Shown: positions 45,380 to 55,459 of the stretch, in pieces
Position numbering within the stretch: position 1 is the first letter of the stretch
Layout: every line of letters starts with the position of its first letter
From: an uncultured Psychrobacter sp.
Lineage (GTDB): Bacteria > Pseudomonadota > Gammaproteobacteria > Pseudomonadales > Moraxellaceae
Assembly: GCA_947501045.1 (NCBI GenBank)
Contig: CANMUI010000009.1
Location: 60,245 to 124,244, forward strand
Direction of reading: 5' to 3'
Length of the DNA: 64,000 nt
The notes under the pieces: model-generated
What the model was told of the DNA's origin: nothing
Databases searched by the model: none
Seen by the model: only the letters and a program-made list of their open reading frames with translations
Made by a program: the position numbers and the translations under genes

Positions 45380-45973
45380 TTAAATTGCAGGCATGGATAC
45401 AAAGTTTGGCAGCGCCTTAATGCGATCTATCCAGCTTTGTATTTCTGGATAAGGCTCTAATGATACGCCGCCTTCATGACTCAGCGCTATATAAGGAAAA
45501 CATGCTATATCTGCTATCGTAGGCTGGTCAAGCTCTAGCCAGTCGCGATCAGCTAAGTGATCGTTTAGGATAGTGAGAATACGGGACGACTTCGCTCTAG
45601 CGGCATCCACATCAAGATCAAAGCCGAATTTATCATGTAGCCGCGCATCATTTGGCCCTCTTGCAATCTCACTCTCAGCGACCATCAGCCACTGAGCAAC
45701 TTTTGCCTCATCAGCAGCTGTGGTTGGATACCAGTCCGTTCTAGCAAATTTTCGAGCTAAGTAAATAAGAATAGCCTGTGAGTCCCTGAGAGTTAAATCG
45801 CCATCAACGAGTACCGGAATTTCACCAAAAGCGTTTCGTTTAATGGATTCTGCATTCTTATGCTCACCGTTTAAGAAGTCAACCGGACGCAAGGTGTAAG
45901 GTTGCTCAATCAAAGCCAAAAACAGTCGAACCTTGTAGCAATTCCCTGATAATTCTAAATCGTAAAGCTCCAT
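45380..45973 (-). CDS. Glutathione S-transferase family protein
   Basis: A 197-residue cytosolic GST. The N-terminal thioredoxin-like domain has ELSGNCYKVRLFLALI, GEIPVLVDGDLTL and the glutathione-contact segment LRDSQAILIYLARKF; a helical C-terminal domain follows. AGGAG 8 nt before the Met at 45973 fixes the start, and the 22 upstream codons of open frame overlap the promoter. A well-formed promoter with a 14-bp palindrome over the -35 box (46012-46041) lies just upstream, suggesting inducible expression. Substrate unknown. Confidence 0.88.
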   Translation of the reverse strand: MELYDLELSGNCYKVRLFLALIEQPYTLRPVDFLNGEHKNAESIKRNAFGEIPVLVDGDLTLRDSQAILIYLARKFARTDWYPTTAADEAKVAQWLMVAESEIARGPNDARLHDKFGFDLDVDAARAKSSRILTILNDHLADRDWLELDQPTIADIACFPYIALSHEGGVSLEPYPEIQSWIDRIKALPNFVSMPAI

Positions 45974-46011
45974 GTCCCTTGCTCCTATAGTGGTTGATGA
46001 TCTTAACCTAC

Positions 46012-46041
46012 AATATAATATATTAACAATTGACGTCAATT
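46012..46041 (-). promoter_or_regulatory. Promoter and palindromic operator of the GST gene
   Basis: On the minus strand TTGACG (46034-46039) and TATATT (46012-46017) are spaced by 16 nt. The perfect palindrome AATTGACGTCAATT (46028-46041) covers the -35 box, the place expected for a repressor. No candidate regulator is adjacent. Confidence 0.65.
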
Positions 46042-46144
46042 TAAATTATTGAAAATACTGAGCTTTTTTATCAAAAACTAGTCTACTAAACAGAGTATTA
46101 GCTTTACGTCAGAAGAATCACAATCAAAACGCTTAACCAAAAAC

Positions 46145-47260
46145 CTAATCAATTAGCTCATCTAAATCCTTATACTCATAATTGAGCGCCTCGGCAACCG
46201 CTTCGTAAGTCATATAGCCTTGCATGGTATTAACACCTTTTGCTAGTGCTGGGTTGTCGTTGCAGGCTGCTTTTACGCCTTTTTTGGCGAGTGCTTGTAT
46301 ATATCGCAAGGTAACGTTAGACAGCGCCATCGTTGCGGTACGCGGTACCGCGCCTGGGATATTAGCCACCGCATAATGGATAATACCATGTTTGGTATAA
46401 GTTGGATCATCATGAGTGGTGACATGATCGGTAGTCTCAAACACGCCGCCTTGGTCGATGGCGATATCAATAATAACGCCGCCATCATCCATTGCTTTGA
46501 TCATGTCCTCGGTGACCAGTTTTGGTGTCGATGCTCCCGGAATTAATACCGCACCGATAACTAAATCGCTGTCTTTGACACTTTTGGCAATGTTGGCTTT
46601 ATTTGATATTAAGGTCTGCACATTATTACCGAACATCTCTGAGAGCTCTTTTAGGCGCTGCGGATCTAAGTCCAAGATGGTTACATCAGCACGCAGTCCT
46701 ACCGCGATTTTCGCCGCCTCTGTCCCTGACACGCCGCCGCCGATAATGGTCACGCGGCCCTTTTGTACACCGGGCACACCGCCAAGCAAGATCCCTTTGC
46801 CACCATAAAAACTTTGCAAAAACTGCGCGCCAATCTGGGTGCTCATACGGCCTGCGATCTCGCTCATTGGTGTGAGCAGTGGCAGTGACTCATCTTCAAG
46901 TTGCACGGTCTCATAGCCAATAGCGGTGACTTTATTATTGATCAATACTTCGGCAAGCTCAGGCTCATTCGCCAGATGCAAATAAGTAAATAGAATCAGA
47001 TCTTCGGTTAAGTATTGAAATTCTTCTTTTTGTGGTTCTTTTACTTTAATGACCAGCTCGACATTCCATGCTTTGGTCGCACTATCAACGATAGTTGCGC
47101 CCGCCTCCTTATAATCATCGTCAGTAAATTGCGAGCCTATGCCTGCATCAGTTTCAACGAGCACCTCATGACCATCGTCAACTAGCATATTGACACCGTT
47201 TGGGGTTAAACCAACGCGGTTTTCATTATTTTTAATCTCTTTTGGGATTCCTATTTTCAT
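46145..47260 (-). CDS. ald: Alanine dehydrogenase
   Basis: Ald interconverts L-alanine and pyruvate plus ammonia with NAD. The 371 residues match the family. Signatures are [20 protein letters not shown] at the start, the catalytic Lys/His segments (VKVKEPQ-like and TYLHLANE) and the dinucleotide site [20 protein letters not shown] upstream sets the Met at 47260; the longer frame adds 16 unrelated codons. It follows the NCS1 permease by 89 bp in the same direction, so all three minus-strand genes may be one unit for use of a nitrogenous compound. Confidence 0.95.
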   Translation of the reverse strand: MKIGIPKEIKNNENRVGLTPNGVNMLVDDGHEVLVETDAGIGSQFTDDDYKEAGATIVDSATKAWNVELVIKVKEPQKEEFQYLTEDLILFTYLHLANEPELAEVLINNKVTAIGYETVQLEDESLPLLTPMSEIAGRMSTQIGAQFLQSFYGGKGILLGGVPGVQKGRVTIIGGGVSGTEAAKIAVGLRADVTILDLDPQRLKELSEMFGNNVQTLISNKANIAKSVKDSDLVIGAVLIPGASTPKLVTEDMIKAMDDGGVIIDIAIDQGGVFETTDHVTTHDDPTYTKHGIIHYAVANIPGAVPRTATMALSNVTLRYIQALAKKGVKAACNDNPALAKGVNTMQGYMTYEAVAEALNYEYKDLDELID

Positions 47261-47349
47261 AATTCTTCCTTGCTCAAAGTTTTTAAGAGTGGTGGTTATA
47301 ATAAGCATGGATATCTTAGGACATATTTTAAAGTAAGCTTACCAAGCGT

Positions 47350-48708
47350 TTATGACATAAAACGCTGAGCCGCTGGCATTTTTAGCATCAATATCCAATA
47401 AATAGCTCCAGCTGGAATCAGACTGGCGTACCAAGAGACGCTTGAAAACAATAGCGCAACTACGATACCCACTATCATAGCAATGACTGCTGCCATATTG
47501 GTACCTTTATAAGGTCCATTTTTGTCGTAAAGTTTATCTAGATCAAGCTTTTGCTTACGAAGGAAATAATAATCAACGACTAAAATAGCAAATAGTGGCC
47601 CCAAAAAGGCTGAATAGGTTTGAATAAATAGATTTAATCCAGCGGCAGACTCATCTTTTACCAGCTCCCAAGGGAAAGTGCAAAAAGCAAGCAGACCGAC
47701 AATAACAGCGGCAGTTTTATATTTGAGATTAAATATATCCATCAGCGCATAAGCTGGAGGAATAACGTTGTTTAGAATATTAGTGGTGACTTGAGCAAAA
47801 GCGATAAATAGCATAGTAATAACTAGTAAAGGCTTGTTATCAACGGCACTTGAGAAAACTTGAATAGGATCAACCTCGCCTGTAGCACTAGTGACCATGA
47901 CCCCAATCAAACCCATGAACAAGGTAGCAGGCAAAATTGAGTTGGCGTAGATAACCACTTGACGAAATAGTCCTACGTTTTTACGTAGTTCACGCGAGTA
48001 GTCTGACACGTTGAGCATCATGGTGCTATAAACACCTAAGAACAGCATCGTTGCGCCCCAAAACGGAGTACCCCAACTGCCCTCGACGTTGACAAGATTG
48101 GTTGAGATCGTCGTACCATATTTGTCAATGACACTAAAGAACATATAAGCTAGTGAACAGATAATAAACACCGAGCCGATGTTTTCAAGCCATTTGATGC
48201 CATGAAACCCAAGAACCGATAGACCAATTTGTAAGAACTGAAAACCTAAGAAGAAAACGACAATATTGCTATAGCCAAACAAGGTATCTGATACTAAATT
48301 TAGTGCTCCTGCGCCAATCCAGCTTTGAAAACCAAACCAGACAATCGCTGGCACTGAGCGCACTAGAGCTGGTATCCGGCTGCCCGTAAAGCCAAATGCA
48401 GAGCGCGTTTGCACCATGAACGGTATGCCGTATTTGTGTCCGGCTTTGCCATTGATCATCAATGCGGCACCAATAACCGTACAACCAATGGTGATCGCCA
48501 GTACTACTTGTAGTAAGTTTAAAGTGCCGACCAGTCCTGAGCCAACTGTAAACGTACCGATAGACACACAGCCGCCAAGCCATGCAAATAAATAAGACCA
48601 TGAACCCATAATCCGCGTAGTTTGCGGTGCAAGGCTCTCCTCTCCAATTGCCTTATGATCCAGCGTATCTATTCCTGCTGTCGCAGCGGCCGTTTTTATA
48701 CTTTCCAT
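47350..48708 (-). CDS. NCS1-family permease (allantoin/hydantoin/cytosine type)
   Basis: A 452-residue inner-membrane carrier with about twelve helices. The NCS1 signatures are SWSYLFAWLGGCVSIGTF, VQTRSAFGFTGSRIPAL and a central DYSRE segment. The family imports nucleobases, hydantoins, allantoin or vitamins with H+ or Na+. Neighbouring a hydantoin/allantoin-type racemase, it probably takes up an allantoin- or hydantoin-like compound. GGAG precedes the ATG. It sits 96 bp after the racemase. Confidence 0.9.
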   Translation of the reverse strand: MESIKTAAATAGIDTLDHKAIGEESLAPQTTRIMGSWSYLFAWLGGCVSIGTFTVGSGLVGTLNLLQVVLAITIGCTVIGAALMINGKAGHKYGIPFMVQTRSAFGFTGSRIPALVRSVPAIVWFGFQSWIGAGALNLVSDTLFGYSNIVVFFLGFQFLQIGLSVLGFHGIKWLENIGSVFIICSLAYMFFSVIDKYGTTISTNLVNVEGSWGTPFWGATMLFLGVYSTMMLNVSDYSRELRKNVGLFRQVVIYANSILPATLFMGLIGVMVTSATGEVDPIQVFSSAVDNKPLLVITMLFIAFAQVTTNILNNVIPPAYALMDIFNLKYKTAAVIVGLLAFCTFPWELVKDESAAGLNLFIQTYSAFLGPLFAILVVDYYFLRKQKLDLDKLYDKNGPYKGTNMAAVIAMIVGIVVALLFSSVSWYASLIPAGAIYWILMLKMPAAQRFMS

Positions 48709-48804
48709 TGCGTTCTCCTTCCTTGAGAAATGAATTACTATCTATCGTGAGTAGTGCATAGGTTATTGTTGGTAGTACACAGGTTATCGTTAATGGTGCA
48801 TAGT

Positions 48805-49503
48805 TTAGCTTTGAATCGGCTTGGCATAAGCGCCGATCTTACTGGTTTTGAGTCCGCAGCCGACTAAAGCCTCAATCATACGGGTGGCGACAGTGACGCC
48901 ATCAATGACAGGAACGCCCGTCTCTTCGGTTAACCATTCTGTCAAATCCGCCATGCCAGCACAGCCTAGAACCACAGCTTCGCAGTTGTCCTCATTTACA
49001 GCGCGCAAAATCTCGTCGCGGACTTTTTCACTCGCACCAGAACCTGGCTCCTCAAGTGCCAACACTGGTATTTCAGCAGAGCGTACCCGTCTACAACGAT
49101 GCGACAGACCATAACCGTGGATTAAGTCTTCAATGACAGGCACAGAGCGCGGTAAGGTAGTGACGACGCTAAATGAAGTTGAGATCATACTTGCCGCTTT
49201 AACCGCCGCTTCACAAATCCCAAGAACCGGCCCTGAAAACACTTCGCGGCAAGCACCAATACCCGGATCATCAAAACAAGCGACCACAACGCCATCGACC
49301 CCTTCTGCTTCAGCTTGCTTGAGACGAGCTAATAACCCTGGTACTGACATGGCTTCATCATGATGACCTTGGATAGAGGCTGGCGCATCTGTGCCAGAAG
49401 CACCAATAATAGTCGTTCCAGCGCTGGCTTTTTGACGAGCGCTTTCGACGATTTTATCGGTCATAGAAGTGGTTGAGTTTGGATTCATTACTAAAATTTT
49501 CAT
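48805..49503 (-). CDS. Asp/Glu/hydantoin racemase-family protein
   Basis: The 232 residues belong to the cofactor-independent two-Cys racemases: NPNSTTSMTD at the N terminus, first Cys in VVACFDDPG and second in VLGCAGM. Hydantoin racemase (HyuE) and allantoin racemase (HpxA) are the closest functional types. It heads the racemase-NCS1-ald series and diverges from a GntR regulator. The Met at 49503, with GAGAG 7 nt upstream, is taken over a TTG four codons earlier. The substrate is inferred from context. Confidence 0.87.
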   Translation of the reverse strand: MKILVMNPNSTTSMTDKIVESARQKASAGTTIIGASGTDAPASIQGHHDEAMSVPGLLARLKQAEAEGVDGVVVACFDDPGIGACREVFSGPVLGICEAAVKAASMISTSFSVVTTLPRSVPVIEDLIHGYGLSHRCRRVRSAEIPVLALEEPGSGASEKVRDEILRAVNEDNCEAVVLGCAGMADLTEWLTEETGVPVIDGVTVATRMIEALVGCGLKTSKIGAYAKPIQS

Positions 49504-49572
49504 AAAGGCTCTCAATTGACGGCATTCGACTAACTATAATGTTGCCAAAAATAAATAATGACACTGGTAAAT

Positions 49573-49597
49573 ATTGTTAACTATTATTGTTAACAAT
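49573..49597. promoter_or_regulatory. Candidate operator of the GntR regulator
   Basis: ATTGTTAAC (49573-49581) and GTTAACAAT (49589-49597) are a perfect 9-bp inverted repeat with a 7-bp spacer, placed between the racemase operon and the divergent FCD-GntR gene. Each half contains the self-complementary GTTAAC. Position and symmetry fit autoregulation plus control of the operon. Confidence 0.65.
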
Positions 49598-49655
49598 TCA
49601 ACTGATAAAATAATATTTGTTGTAGAGGCGCGAATGGCACACTATAATCGCGGCT

Positions 49656-50372
49656 ATGAATAAAAAAACCTCAAAAGAAAAGATCTTGGAATCTGATAAT
49701 ACGCCTGAGCATATTATTATTAACGCTATTACTACGGCCGTATCAGAACAGCGTTTGTCAGCTGGAACTAAGCTTGGCGAGCAGATGCTTAGTGATCTAT
49801 TTGATTGCAATCGAGCCAACGTAAGACGCGCTCTATCCACCCTTGCTACCATGCATGTTGTGCAGTTGCAGCCGAATCGTGGCGCTTTTGTGTCAACCCC
49901 TACCCCAAAAGAAGCTGGTGATGTGTTTGAGGCTCGCCGTACTATTGAGCGCACCCTAGCACGTAGCGCTGTCAAAAACGTGCAATCACAAGATATCTTC
50001 GATATGCGCGATTTAATAAGCGCTGAAGCCGAGGCTCATGCGCGCGCTGATAAACCAGCAGAGCTGCGCTTGTCGCGCGCTTTTCATATGCATTTAGCAA
50101 TCATAGCGGGCAATAAAGTTTTGGAGCAGTTTTTGAATGAGCTGACACTGCGTACGACGTTAATTATTGGCCTGTATAACAAAGCGGGTTCTTCAAATTG
50201 CGCAGAAGATGAGCATTCAGGTATTGTGCAAGCACTTGCAGACAAGGATGAAAAACGCCTGATCTTATTAATTGATCAACATTTGAATCACTTAGAAGCC
50301 GGGCTGGATTTTCAGCGCTCTATCCAACCTTTTTCAACGTTAGCAGAGCAGCTAATTATATCAGCGGACTAG
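49656..50372 (+). CDS. GntR-family (FadR/FCD) transcriptional regulator
   Basis: The 238 residues contain an N-terminal winged helix (LGEQMLSDLFDCNRANVRRALSTL) and a C-terminal all-helical FCD ligand domain with the metal-binding Asp/His pattern (RAFHMHLAIIAGN, then DEHSGIVQAL and LIDQHLNH). Regulators of this type answer to organic acids or related catabolites. Its divergence from the racemase-permease-ald genes and the dyad at 49573-49597 make it their likely regulator. Ligand unknown. Confidence 0.9.
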   Translation: MNKKTSKEKILESDNTPEHIIINAITTAVSEQRLSAGTKLGEQMLSDLFDCNRANVRRALSTLATMHVVQLQPNRGAFVSTPTPKEAGDVFEARRTIERTLARSAVKNVQSQDIFDMRDLISAEAEAHARADKPAELRLSRAFHMHLAIIAGNKVLEQFLNELTLRTTLIIGLYNKAGSSNCAEDEHSGIVQALADKDEKRLILLIDQHLNHLEAGLDFQRSIQPFSTLAEQLIISAD

Positions 50373-50576
50373 GGTTTTTAAGGACGATTAAAACCGTCTA
50401 AACCGAAGAATTATAGCCCCTATTTTTAGTAAATTATTTATCTTATAATAGGTAGCTTTGATTTTGCTAATCATACCCGCATATCCACTAGACATATTAG
50501 ACTGTAGCTACTTTTTTGCTAATGGTTACCTCTTATTCACCATATAAATCATATAATACAGACAAAGACCACCACT

Positions 50577-53438
50577 ATGACCGAATCTATCGACTATAAA
50601 GACACTCTCAACCTTGCTGACACCCCTTTTCCCATGCGGGCTAATCTGGCCAAACGCGAGCCAGATTGGTTAGCTGAGTGGGAAGCAGACGGCATTTATA
50701 CCAAGATTCGTCAAGCGCGAGAGGGCGCGCCTAAATATATTTTGCACGATGGCCCTCCGTATGCCAACGGGCAGATTCACTTAGGGCACGCGGTCAATAA
50801 AGTCATTAAAGACATGATTGTTAAATCAAAAACTTTATCGGGCTTTGATGCGCCTTATGTACCCGGTTGGGACTGTCATGGTCTACCAATCGAACAAAAG
50901 GTTGAAGCCAAAGTGGGTAAAGTGGGTCAAAAAGTTTCCGCAACTGAGTTTCGTGGTCTCTGCCGTGAGTATGCCAGTACCCAGATTGAGCTACAAAAAG
51001 CGGACTTTAAACGTTTGGGGATTTTTGGTGATTGGGACAATCCTTATTTGACCATGAACTTTCATCAAGAAGCCAATATCGTTCGTGCGCTGGCAAAAAT
51101 TTATGAAAACGGACATGTCACCCGCGGCATGAAACCGGTCAACTGGTGCTTAGACTGTACTTCAGCGCTAGCAGAGGCGGAGGTTGAATATTACGACAAA
51201 GCCTCTGATGCTATTTATGTCAGCTTTGATGTTTTGGACGCTGACAAAGTTGCTAAATTCGCTGATATAAATGACAACGTTGCTGCGGTTATTTGGACTA
51301 CTACGCCGTGGACCTTGCCTGCCAACCAAGCGATATCTGTGCATCCAGAGCATGACTATAGCGTGGTCGCCACTGATAAAGGTAACCTATTATTAGCCAG
51401 CGATCTCATCGATACTGTTTTAGAGTCTATTCACGCCAGCAACCAAGGCGTACTAGCGACTGTAGCAGGACGTGATTTAGAAGGTCTGCAAGCTCAGCAT
51501 CCCCTTATCGAAGAGCGCCAAGTACCGCTAATCTTAGGCGAGCATGTGACCACTGATAGCGGTACGGGTCTAGTGCATACTGCGCCCGGTCATGGTCTCG
51601 ACGATTATATCGTGGCCTTAAAGTATGATCTACCAGTCGAAAACCCTGTAGGCGGTAATGGGGTTTATTTAGAAAGCGCAGCAGTATTTGCTGGCGAGCA
51701 TATCTATAAAGCCAATCCTAAGATTATCGAAGCCCTGCATGATAATGGTCATCTTGTTAGTCACACCAAGATCGAGCACAGCTATCCGCACTGCTGGCGT
51801 CATAAGTCGCCGATTATTTTTCGTGCCACGCCGCAGTGGTTTATCAATATGGAAAAAGAAGGGCTACGCGAGCGTGCGCTAAAAGATATTCCTACGGTGC
51901 AGTGGACGCCTGCTTGGGGCCAAAACCGTATTGAGGCGATGATGACCGGACGCCCTGATTGGTGTATTTCACGCCAGCGCACATGGGGCGTGCCGATTCC
52001 TTTTTTTATGCACAAAGAAACGGGAGAGCTGCATCCAAATACACTTAAGCTGATGGAAACGGCAGCGCAGAAAATTAACGAGGGCGGTGTTGAAGCATGG
52101 TTTGATGCCAGCTGCGAGGATTATTTAGGCGCTGATGCCGCTGACTATGACAAGTCAACCGATACACTAGACGTCTGGTTCGATTCTGGTACCACACATT
52201 ACACGGTGCTTGAGCAGCGTGATGAGCTGACCAATCCTGCCGATATGTATTTAGAAGGCTCGGATCAACATCGTGGTTGGTTCCAAACCTCCCTCTTAAC
52301 CTCAGAGGCGATGTATGAGCGTCCACCGTTTAAACAAGTATTAACTCACGGTTTTGTGGTTGATGAAAACGGCCGCAAGATGAGTAAGTCACTCGGCAAC
52401 ATTATCACTCCGCAAGATGAGATCAATAAAACCGGCGCGGATATGCTGCGCTTATGGATCGCCTCAAGCGACTATCGCTATGAGATGAGCGCGGGTAAAA
52501 CGGTATTTAAAGGTGCAATCGATATGTATCGCCGCATTCGTAACACCTTACGCTTTTTGCTGGCCAATACCGATGATTTTAATCCAGCGACGGATAGCGT
52601 TGATATTAATGAGCTGGTCAGCCTCGATAAATTTATTATGGAGCGCGCACAAAGCGTACAGGCACAAATTGTAAGCGCTTACGATAGTATGGACTTTCAC
52701 CAGGTCACCCAGCATATTACTGCGTTTTGCTCGCAAGACTTGGGCAGCTTTTATTTAGATATTATTAAAGACCGTCAATATACTACCCAAGCCGATGGTC
52801 AGCCGCGCCGTTCAGCACAGACGGCAATTTATCATATCGCTCATGCACTGATTCGCTGGATTGCACCGATTTTATCTTTTACCGCACAAGAAGCGTGGGA
52901 GGTGTTAGAAAGTACCAATAAACAAGAAGCAAAGAGGTATGTCTTTACTCAAGAATGGTACAAGTTCCCAGAGTTTAAGCTAAACAGTATCAGTACTACT
53001 GACTGGCATAACATTATGCGCGCTAAAGACGTGGTCAATAAACAGATCGAAACCGCGCGCGGTAATAAAATTATCAATGCTAATTTATCTGCTGATGCTA
53101 CTTTGTATGCTGAAGGCGCGATGTATGATAGCCTCGCCAAGCTTGATGAGGAGCTGCGGTTTGTGCTTATTACTAGTAAAGCGACACTTGCGCCGCTGGC
53201 TGAAGCGCCAACTGATGTTTCAATGAACAGTAATGAATCTCAAGAAGATTCAGATAGCGCAAGCGGTTCTGATACAGCAGCTGATCTAAGAGTCAATATC
53301 AGTGCTGCTAAAGGCACCAAATGTGTGCGCTGCTGGCATATTCGTAATGATGTGGGCAGCGATAGCGCGCATCCAGAGCTGTGCGCGCGCTGCGTCACTA
53401 ATGTCTTTGGCAACGGCGAGGTACGCCGCTATGCCTAA
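50577..53438 (+). CDS. ileS: Isoleucyl-tRNA synthetase
   Basis: Class I synthetase charging tRNA-Ile, with editing of valine. The 953 residues show the HIGH-type motif [14 protein letters not shown], the CP1 editing domain ([15 protein letters not shown]), KMSKS in [10 protein letters not shown] and a C-terminal zinc finger with two CxxC pairs (CVRCWH and CARC). A Ser/Asp-rich insert (~890-910) precedes the finger. The 3' end overlaps lspA by 8 nt, as in the widely conserved ileS-lspA unit. In E. coli fkpB and ispH follow; here an FKBP is 3 kb further on and ispH is not in the window. Confidence 0.97.
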   Translation: MTESIDYKDTLNLADTPFPMRANLAKREPDWLAEWEADGIYTKIRQAREGAPKYILHDGPPYANGQIHLGHAVNKVIKDMIVKSKTLSGFDAPYVPGWDCHGLPIEQKVEAKVGKVGQKVSATEFRGLCREYASTQIELQKADFKRLGIFGDWDNPYLTMNFHQEANIVRALAKIYENGHVTRGMKPVNWCLDCTSALAEAEVEYYDKASDAIYVSFDVLDADKVAKFADINDNVAAVIWTTTPWTLPANQAISVHPEHDYSVVATDKGNLLLASDLIDTVLESIHASNQGVLATVAGRDLEGLQAQHPLIEERQVPLILGEHVTTDSGTGLVHTAPGHGLDDYIVALKYDLPVENPVGGNGVYLESAAVFAGEHIYKANPKIIEALHDNGHLVSHTKIEHSYPHCWRHKSPIIFRATPQWFINMEKEGLRERALKDIPTVQWTPAWGQNRIEAMMTGRPDWCISRQRTWGVPIPFFMHKETGELHPNTLKLMETAAQKINEGGVEAWFDASCEDYLGADAADYDKSTDTLDVWFDSGTTHYTVLEQRDELTNPADMYLEGSDQHRGWFQTSLLTSEAMYERPPFKQVLTHGFVVDENGRKMSKSLGNIITPQDEINKTGADMLRLWIASSDYRYEMSAGKTVFKGAIDMYRRIRNTLRFLLANTDDFNPATDSVDINELVSLDKFIMERAQSVQAQIVSAYDSMDFHQVTQHITAFCSQDLGSFYLDIIKDRQYTTQADGQPRRSAQTAIYHIAHALIRWIAPILSFTAQEAWEVLESTNKQEAKRYVFTQEWYKFPEFKLNSISTTDWHNIMRAKDVVNKQIETARGNKIINANLSADATLYAEGAMYDSLAKLDEELRFVLITSKATLAPLAEAPTDVSMNSNESQEDSDSASGSDTAADLRVNISAAKGTKCVRCWHIRNDVGSDSAHPELCARCVTNVFGNGEVRRYA

Positions 53439-54042
53439 TCCAACTGAGGAAGAGCATATCAAGGTTGACACTACGCCCAAGCCTGCACATGTGACTACTG
53501 GCAGCTCAACTGTACCTAGAAGTCGCTTGAATAAAAAGCCAAACATGATCGCCAATGGTAAGCGTGCTTTTGTGTGGTATTTGCTATCGCTGGTGGTAAT
53601 TATTATCGACCAGTGGACCAAGTGGCTGGCCGAAACCAAGCTTAACTTTCATGAGCCGATACCAGTGATTGAGCCATTTCTCAACTGGACGCTCGCCTAT
53701 AACTATGGCGCAGCGTTTAGCTTTTTGGCCGACGCGGGTGGCTGGCAGAAGTGGTTTTTCTCGGTATTAGCTTTAGTTATGGCGCTATTTTTGATTGGTG
53801 TTTTGATTAAAGCGCCGCGTCAAGCTAAGGTTCTCTCTGTCGGACTGGCGCTGGTGCTTGGCGGCGCTATAGGTAATTTAATCGACCGTTTGCGCATTGG
53901 TAAAGTGGTTGATTTTATCCATGTGCATTATGCTGACGTTTGGCATTACCCGATTTTTAATATCGCTGATATCGCTATCTGCATCGGTGTCGCGCTGATT
54001 ATCATTGATATGATATTTTTGGAAAGTAAGCGTAAGGGTTAG
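53431..54042 (+). CDS. lspA: Signal peptidase II (LspA)
   Basis: The inner-membrane aspartyl protease that cleaves signal peptides of prolipoproteins after lipidation. The 203 residues contain four membrane helices and the two catalytic Asp motifs GNLIDRL and FNIADI. A ~45-residue cytoplasmic N-terminal extension (Pro/Thr/Lys-rich) precedes the first helix and is longer than in E. coli. The start at the ATG within the ileS end (8-nt overlap) is preferred; the frame is open further upstream only because it shadows ileS. Lipoproteins in this window (NikA, the beta-helix protein, the 15.5-kb protein) would be its clients. Confidence 0.94.
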   Translation: MPNPTEEEHIKVDTTPKPAHVTTGSSTVPRSRLNKKPNMIANGKRAFVWYLLSLVVIIIDQWTKWLAETKLNFHEPIPVIEPFLNWTLAYNYGAAFSFLADAGGWQKWFFSVLALVMALFLIGVLIKAPRQAKVLSVGLALVLGGAIGNLIDRLRIGKVVDFIHVHYADVWHYPIFNIADIAICIGVALIIIDMIFLESKRKG

Positions 54043-54082
54043 CGGCTGGTATTTCGTATAAAAGTGATATGGTGTATAAAAT

Positions 54083-54117
54083 AAAAAAAGGGTCGGCACT
54101 AGCATGACCCTTTTTTT
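54083..54117 (+). terminator. ileS-lspA terminator
   Basis: AAAAAAAGGGTC and GACCCTTTTTTT pair perfectly around an 11-nt loop; the stem merges into a T-run. It lies ~40 nt after the lspA stop. Confidence 0.93.
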
Positions 54118-54407
54118 ACTGGTGTTTTTTGCATAGTATGAATTGTCGTTTTATGTCTAAATAACGCTCATAAGCATAAGGTGTGGTGAGTTTTATCAAG
54201 TTTTCATAGAGAATGCATATGAAACGTAACCCACCATTTCTAATATTGAAAATCATATTCTTGATGGGTTGTGATGCAATAAACTATAGAATATATCGTG
54301 ATTTGAGTCCTTATTAGTGGGTTGAGCGCTCCGTACTCAAAAACTGAATCAATCTTACTTATTATTTATCAGAAATTATCATAATGTATTAACTAGGGGA
54401 CTATTGT

Positions 54408-54629
54408 ATGTTTGAAATAAATGACGTTGTTAAAGTCTTAAAAGATTTAGAAGATCATATTCAAGCGGGTGATAGCGGAACGGTAGTAGATATTTTCGAT
54501 ACGAACCCTCCTGCATATATGATTGAATTTATTGATGATAAAGGTCGCACCCTTGCAGCTCCCATCTTGCAAGAAAAAGAGATAACCCTTTACTGGAGTG
54601 CTAAGACTAAAACATTTTCAAATAATTAG
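54408..54629 (+). CDS. DUF4926-type small protein
   Basis: A 73-residue soluble protein with an SH3/KOW-like strand pattern: FEINDVVKVLKDL, then GDSGTVVDIF and AYMIEFIDDKGRT. This matches DUF4926, a family of unknown function found scattered in bacterial genomes and sometimes near toxins. AGGGG lies ~9 nt before the ATG. It has a 290-bp intergenic region upstream and no obvious partner; no toxin gene adjoins it. Confidence 0.75.
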   Translation: MFEINDVVKVLKDLEDHIQAGDSGTVVDIFDTNPPAYMIEFIDDKGRTLAAPILQEKEITLYWSAKTKTFSNN

Positions 54630-54687
54630 CCTTTATGCTAGGTGGAACCTTTGACAGACACCTAATCAACTTTCCCCAAAAACAACC

Positions 54688-55299
54688 CTACCTCCTAGGA
54701 AACTTTTCCCGCTTTGACAACCTTTTCAAATAACCTTTAACTTGTTCAGGCAGATCAACCCCCATCATTTTAAGCCATGAGAACAGATGCTGATAATAAA
54801 TATCAGCGAGCGTAAAGCGATTCCCGGCAATGTAGTCTTGATTATCCAACCAAGCACTGGCAATTGGTAACGCGCTTTGAATACTCTGCATACAGTTTTG
54901 CTCTGTACCCTCAGGCCAGCTCTCATAGTTGTTTAACACTTTAATCTTGGTCAGTATCCACAGATAGCTTTCGATCTCAATCATGCCAAAAGAGATGACT
55001 TGGCGCAGTTTGTAGTTTTTCTCCGCGTAATCTTCATCGTCCGGATTTGGCGTAAGCGGCTTATCGGGATGTAAATCATTTAGATATTCGATGATAGCGA
55101 GTGATTCGGTGAAGTGGTTACCATTATGGGTGATGGTTGGAATTTTACCGAACGGATTAATCGCTAAAAATTCAGGACTTCTTTGCTCGCCTTTTTTACC
55201 GTCCAGCTCTTTGGTTTCATAATCAAAGCCCAGCTCTTCTAGTGCCCAAATGACGGTTTCGGCGCGGCTAGGATGAGTGTATTTATATAAGGTAATCAT
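54688..55299 (-). CDS. Glutathione S-transferase family protein
   Basis: A 203-residue GST unrelated in detail to the one at 45.4 kb. The N-terminal thioredoxin fold shows YTHPSRAETVIWALEELG, NPFGKIPTI and TESLAIIEYL; a helical C-terminal domain with the ADIYYQHLF segment follows. The Met at 55299 is taken (AAGG upstream); the longer frame adds 23 unlikely codons. Substrate and partner unknown. Convergent with the DUF4926 gene. Confidence 0.87.
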   Translation of the reverse strand: MITLYKYTHPSRAETVIWALEELGFDYETKELDGKKGEQRSPEFLAINPFGKIPTITHNGNHFTESLAIIEYLNDLHPDKPLTPNPDDEDYAEKNYKLRQVISFGMIEIESYLWILTKIKVLNNYESWPEGTEQNCMQSIQSALPIASAWLDNQDYIAGNRFTLADIYYQHLFSWLKMMGVDLPEQVKGYLKRLSKREKFPRR

Positions 55300-55459
55300 T
55301 ATAGTTCGCCTTTTTATATCAAAAATTTGTCTGTTTATAAAACCATAAACGGTATTTATAACTTGCAACTTATTATACGCAGACTATATACAAACAAACG
55401 ATGTAAAATAATTTAGAGTAAAAAAAAAACTATTATTGCACAGTTACAAGGATACTCGT

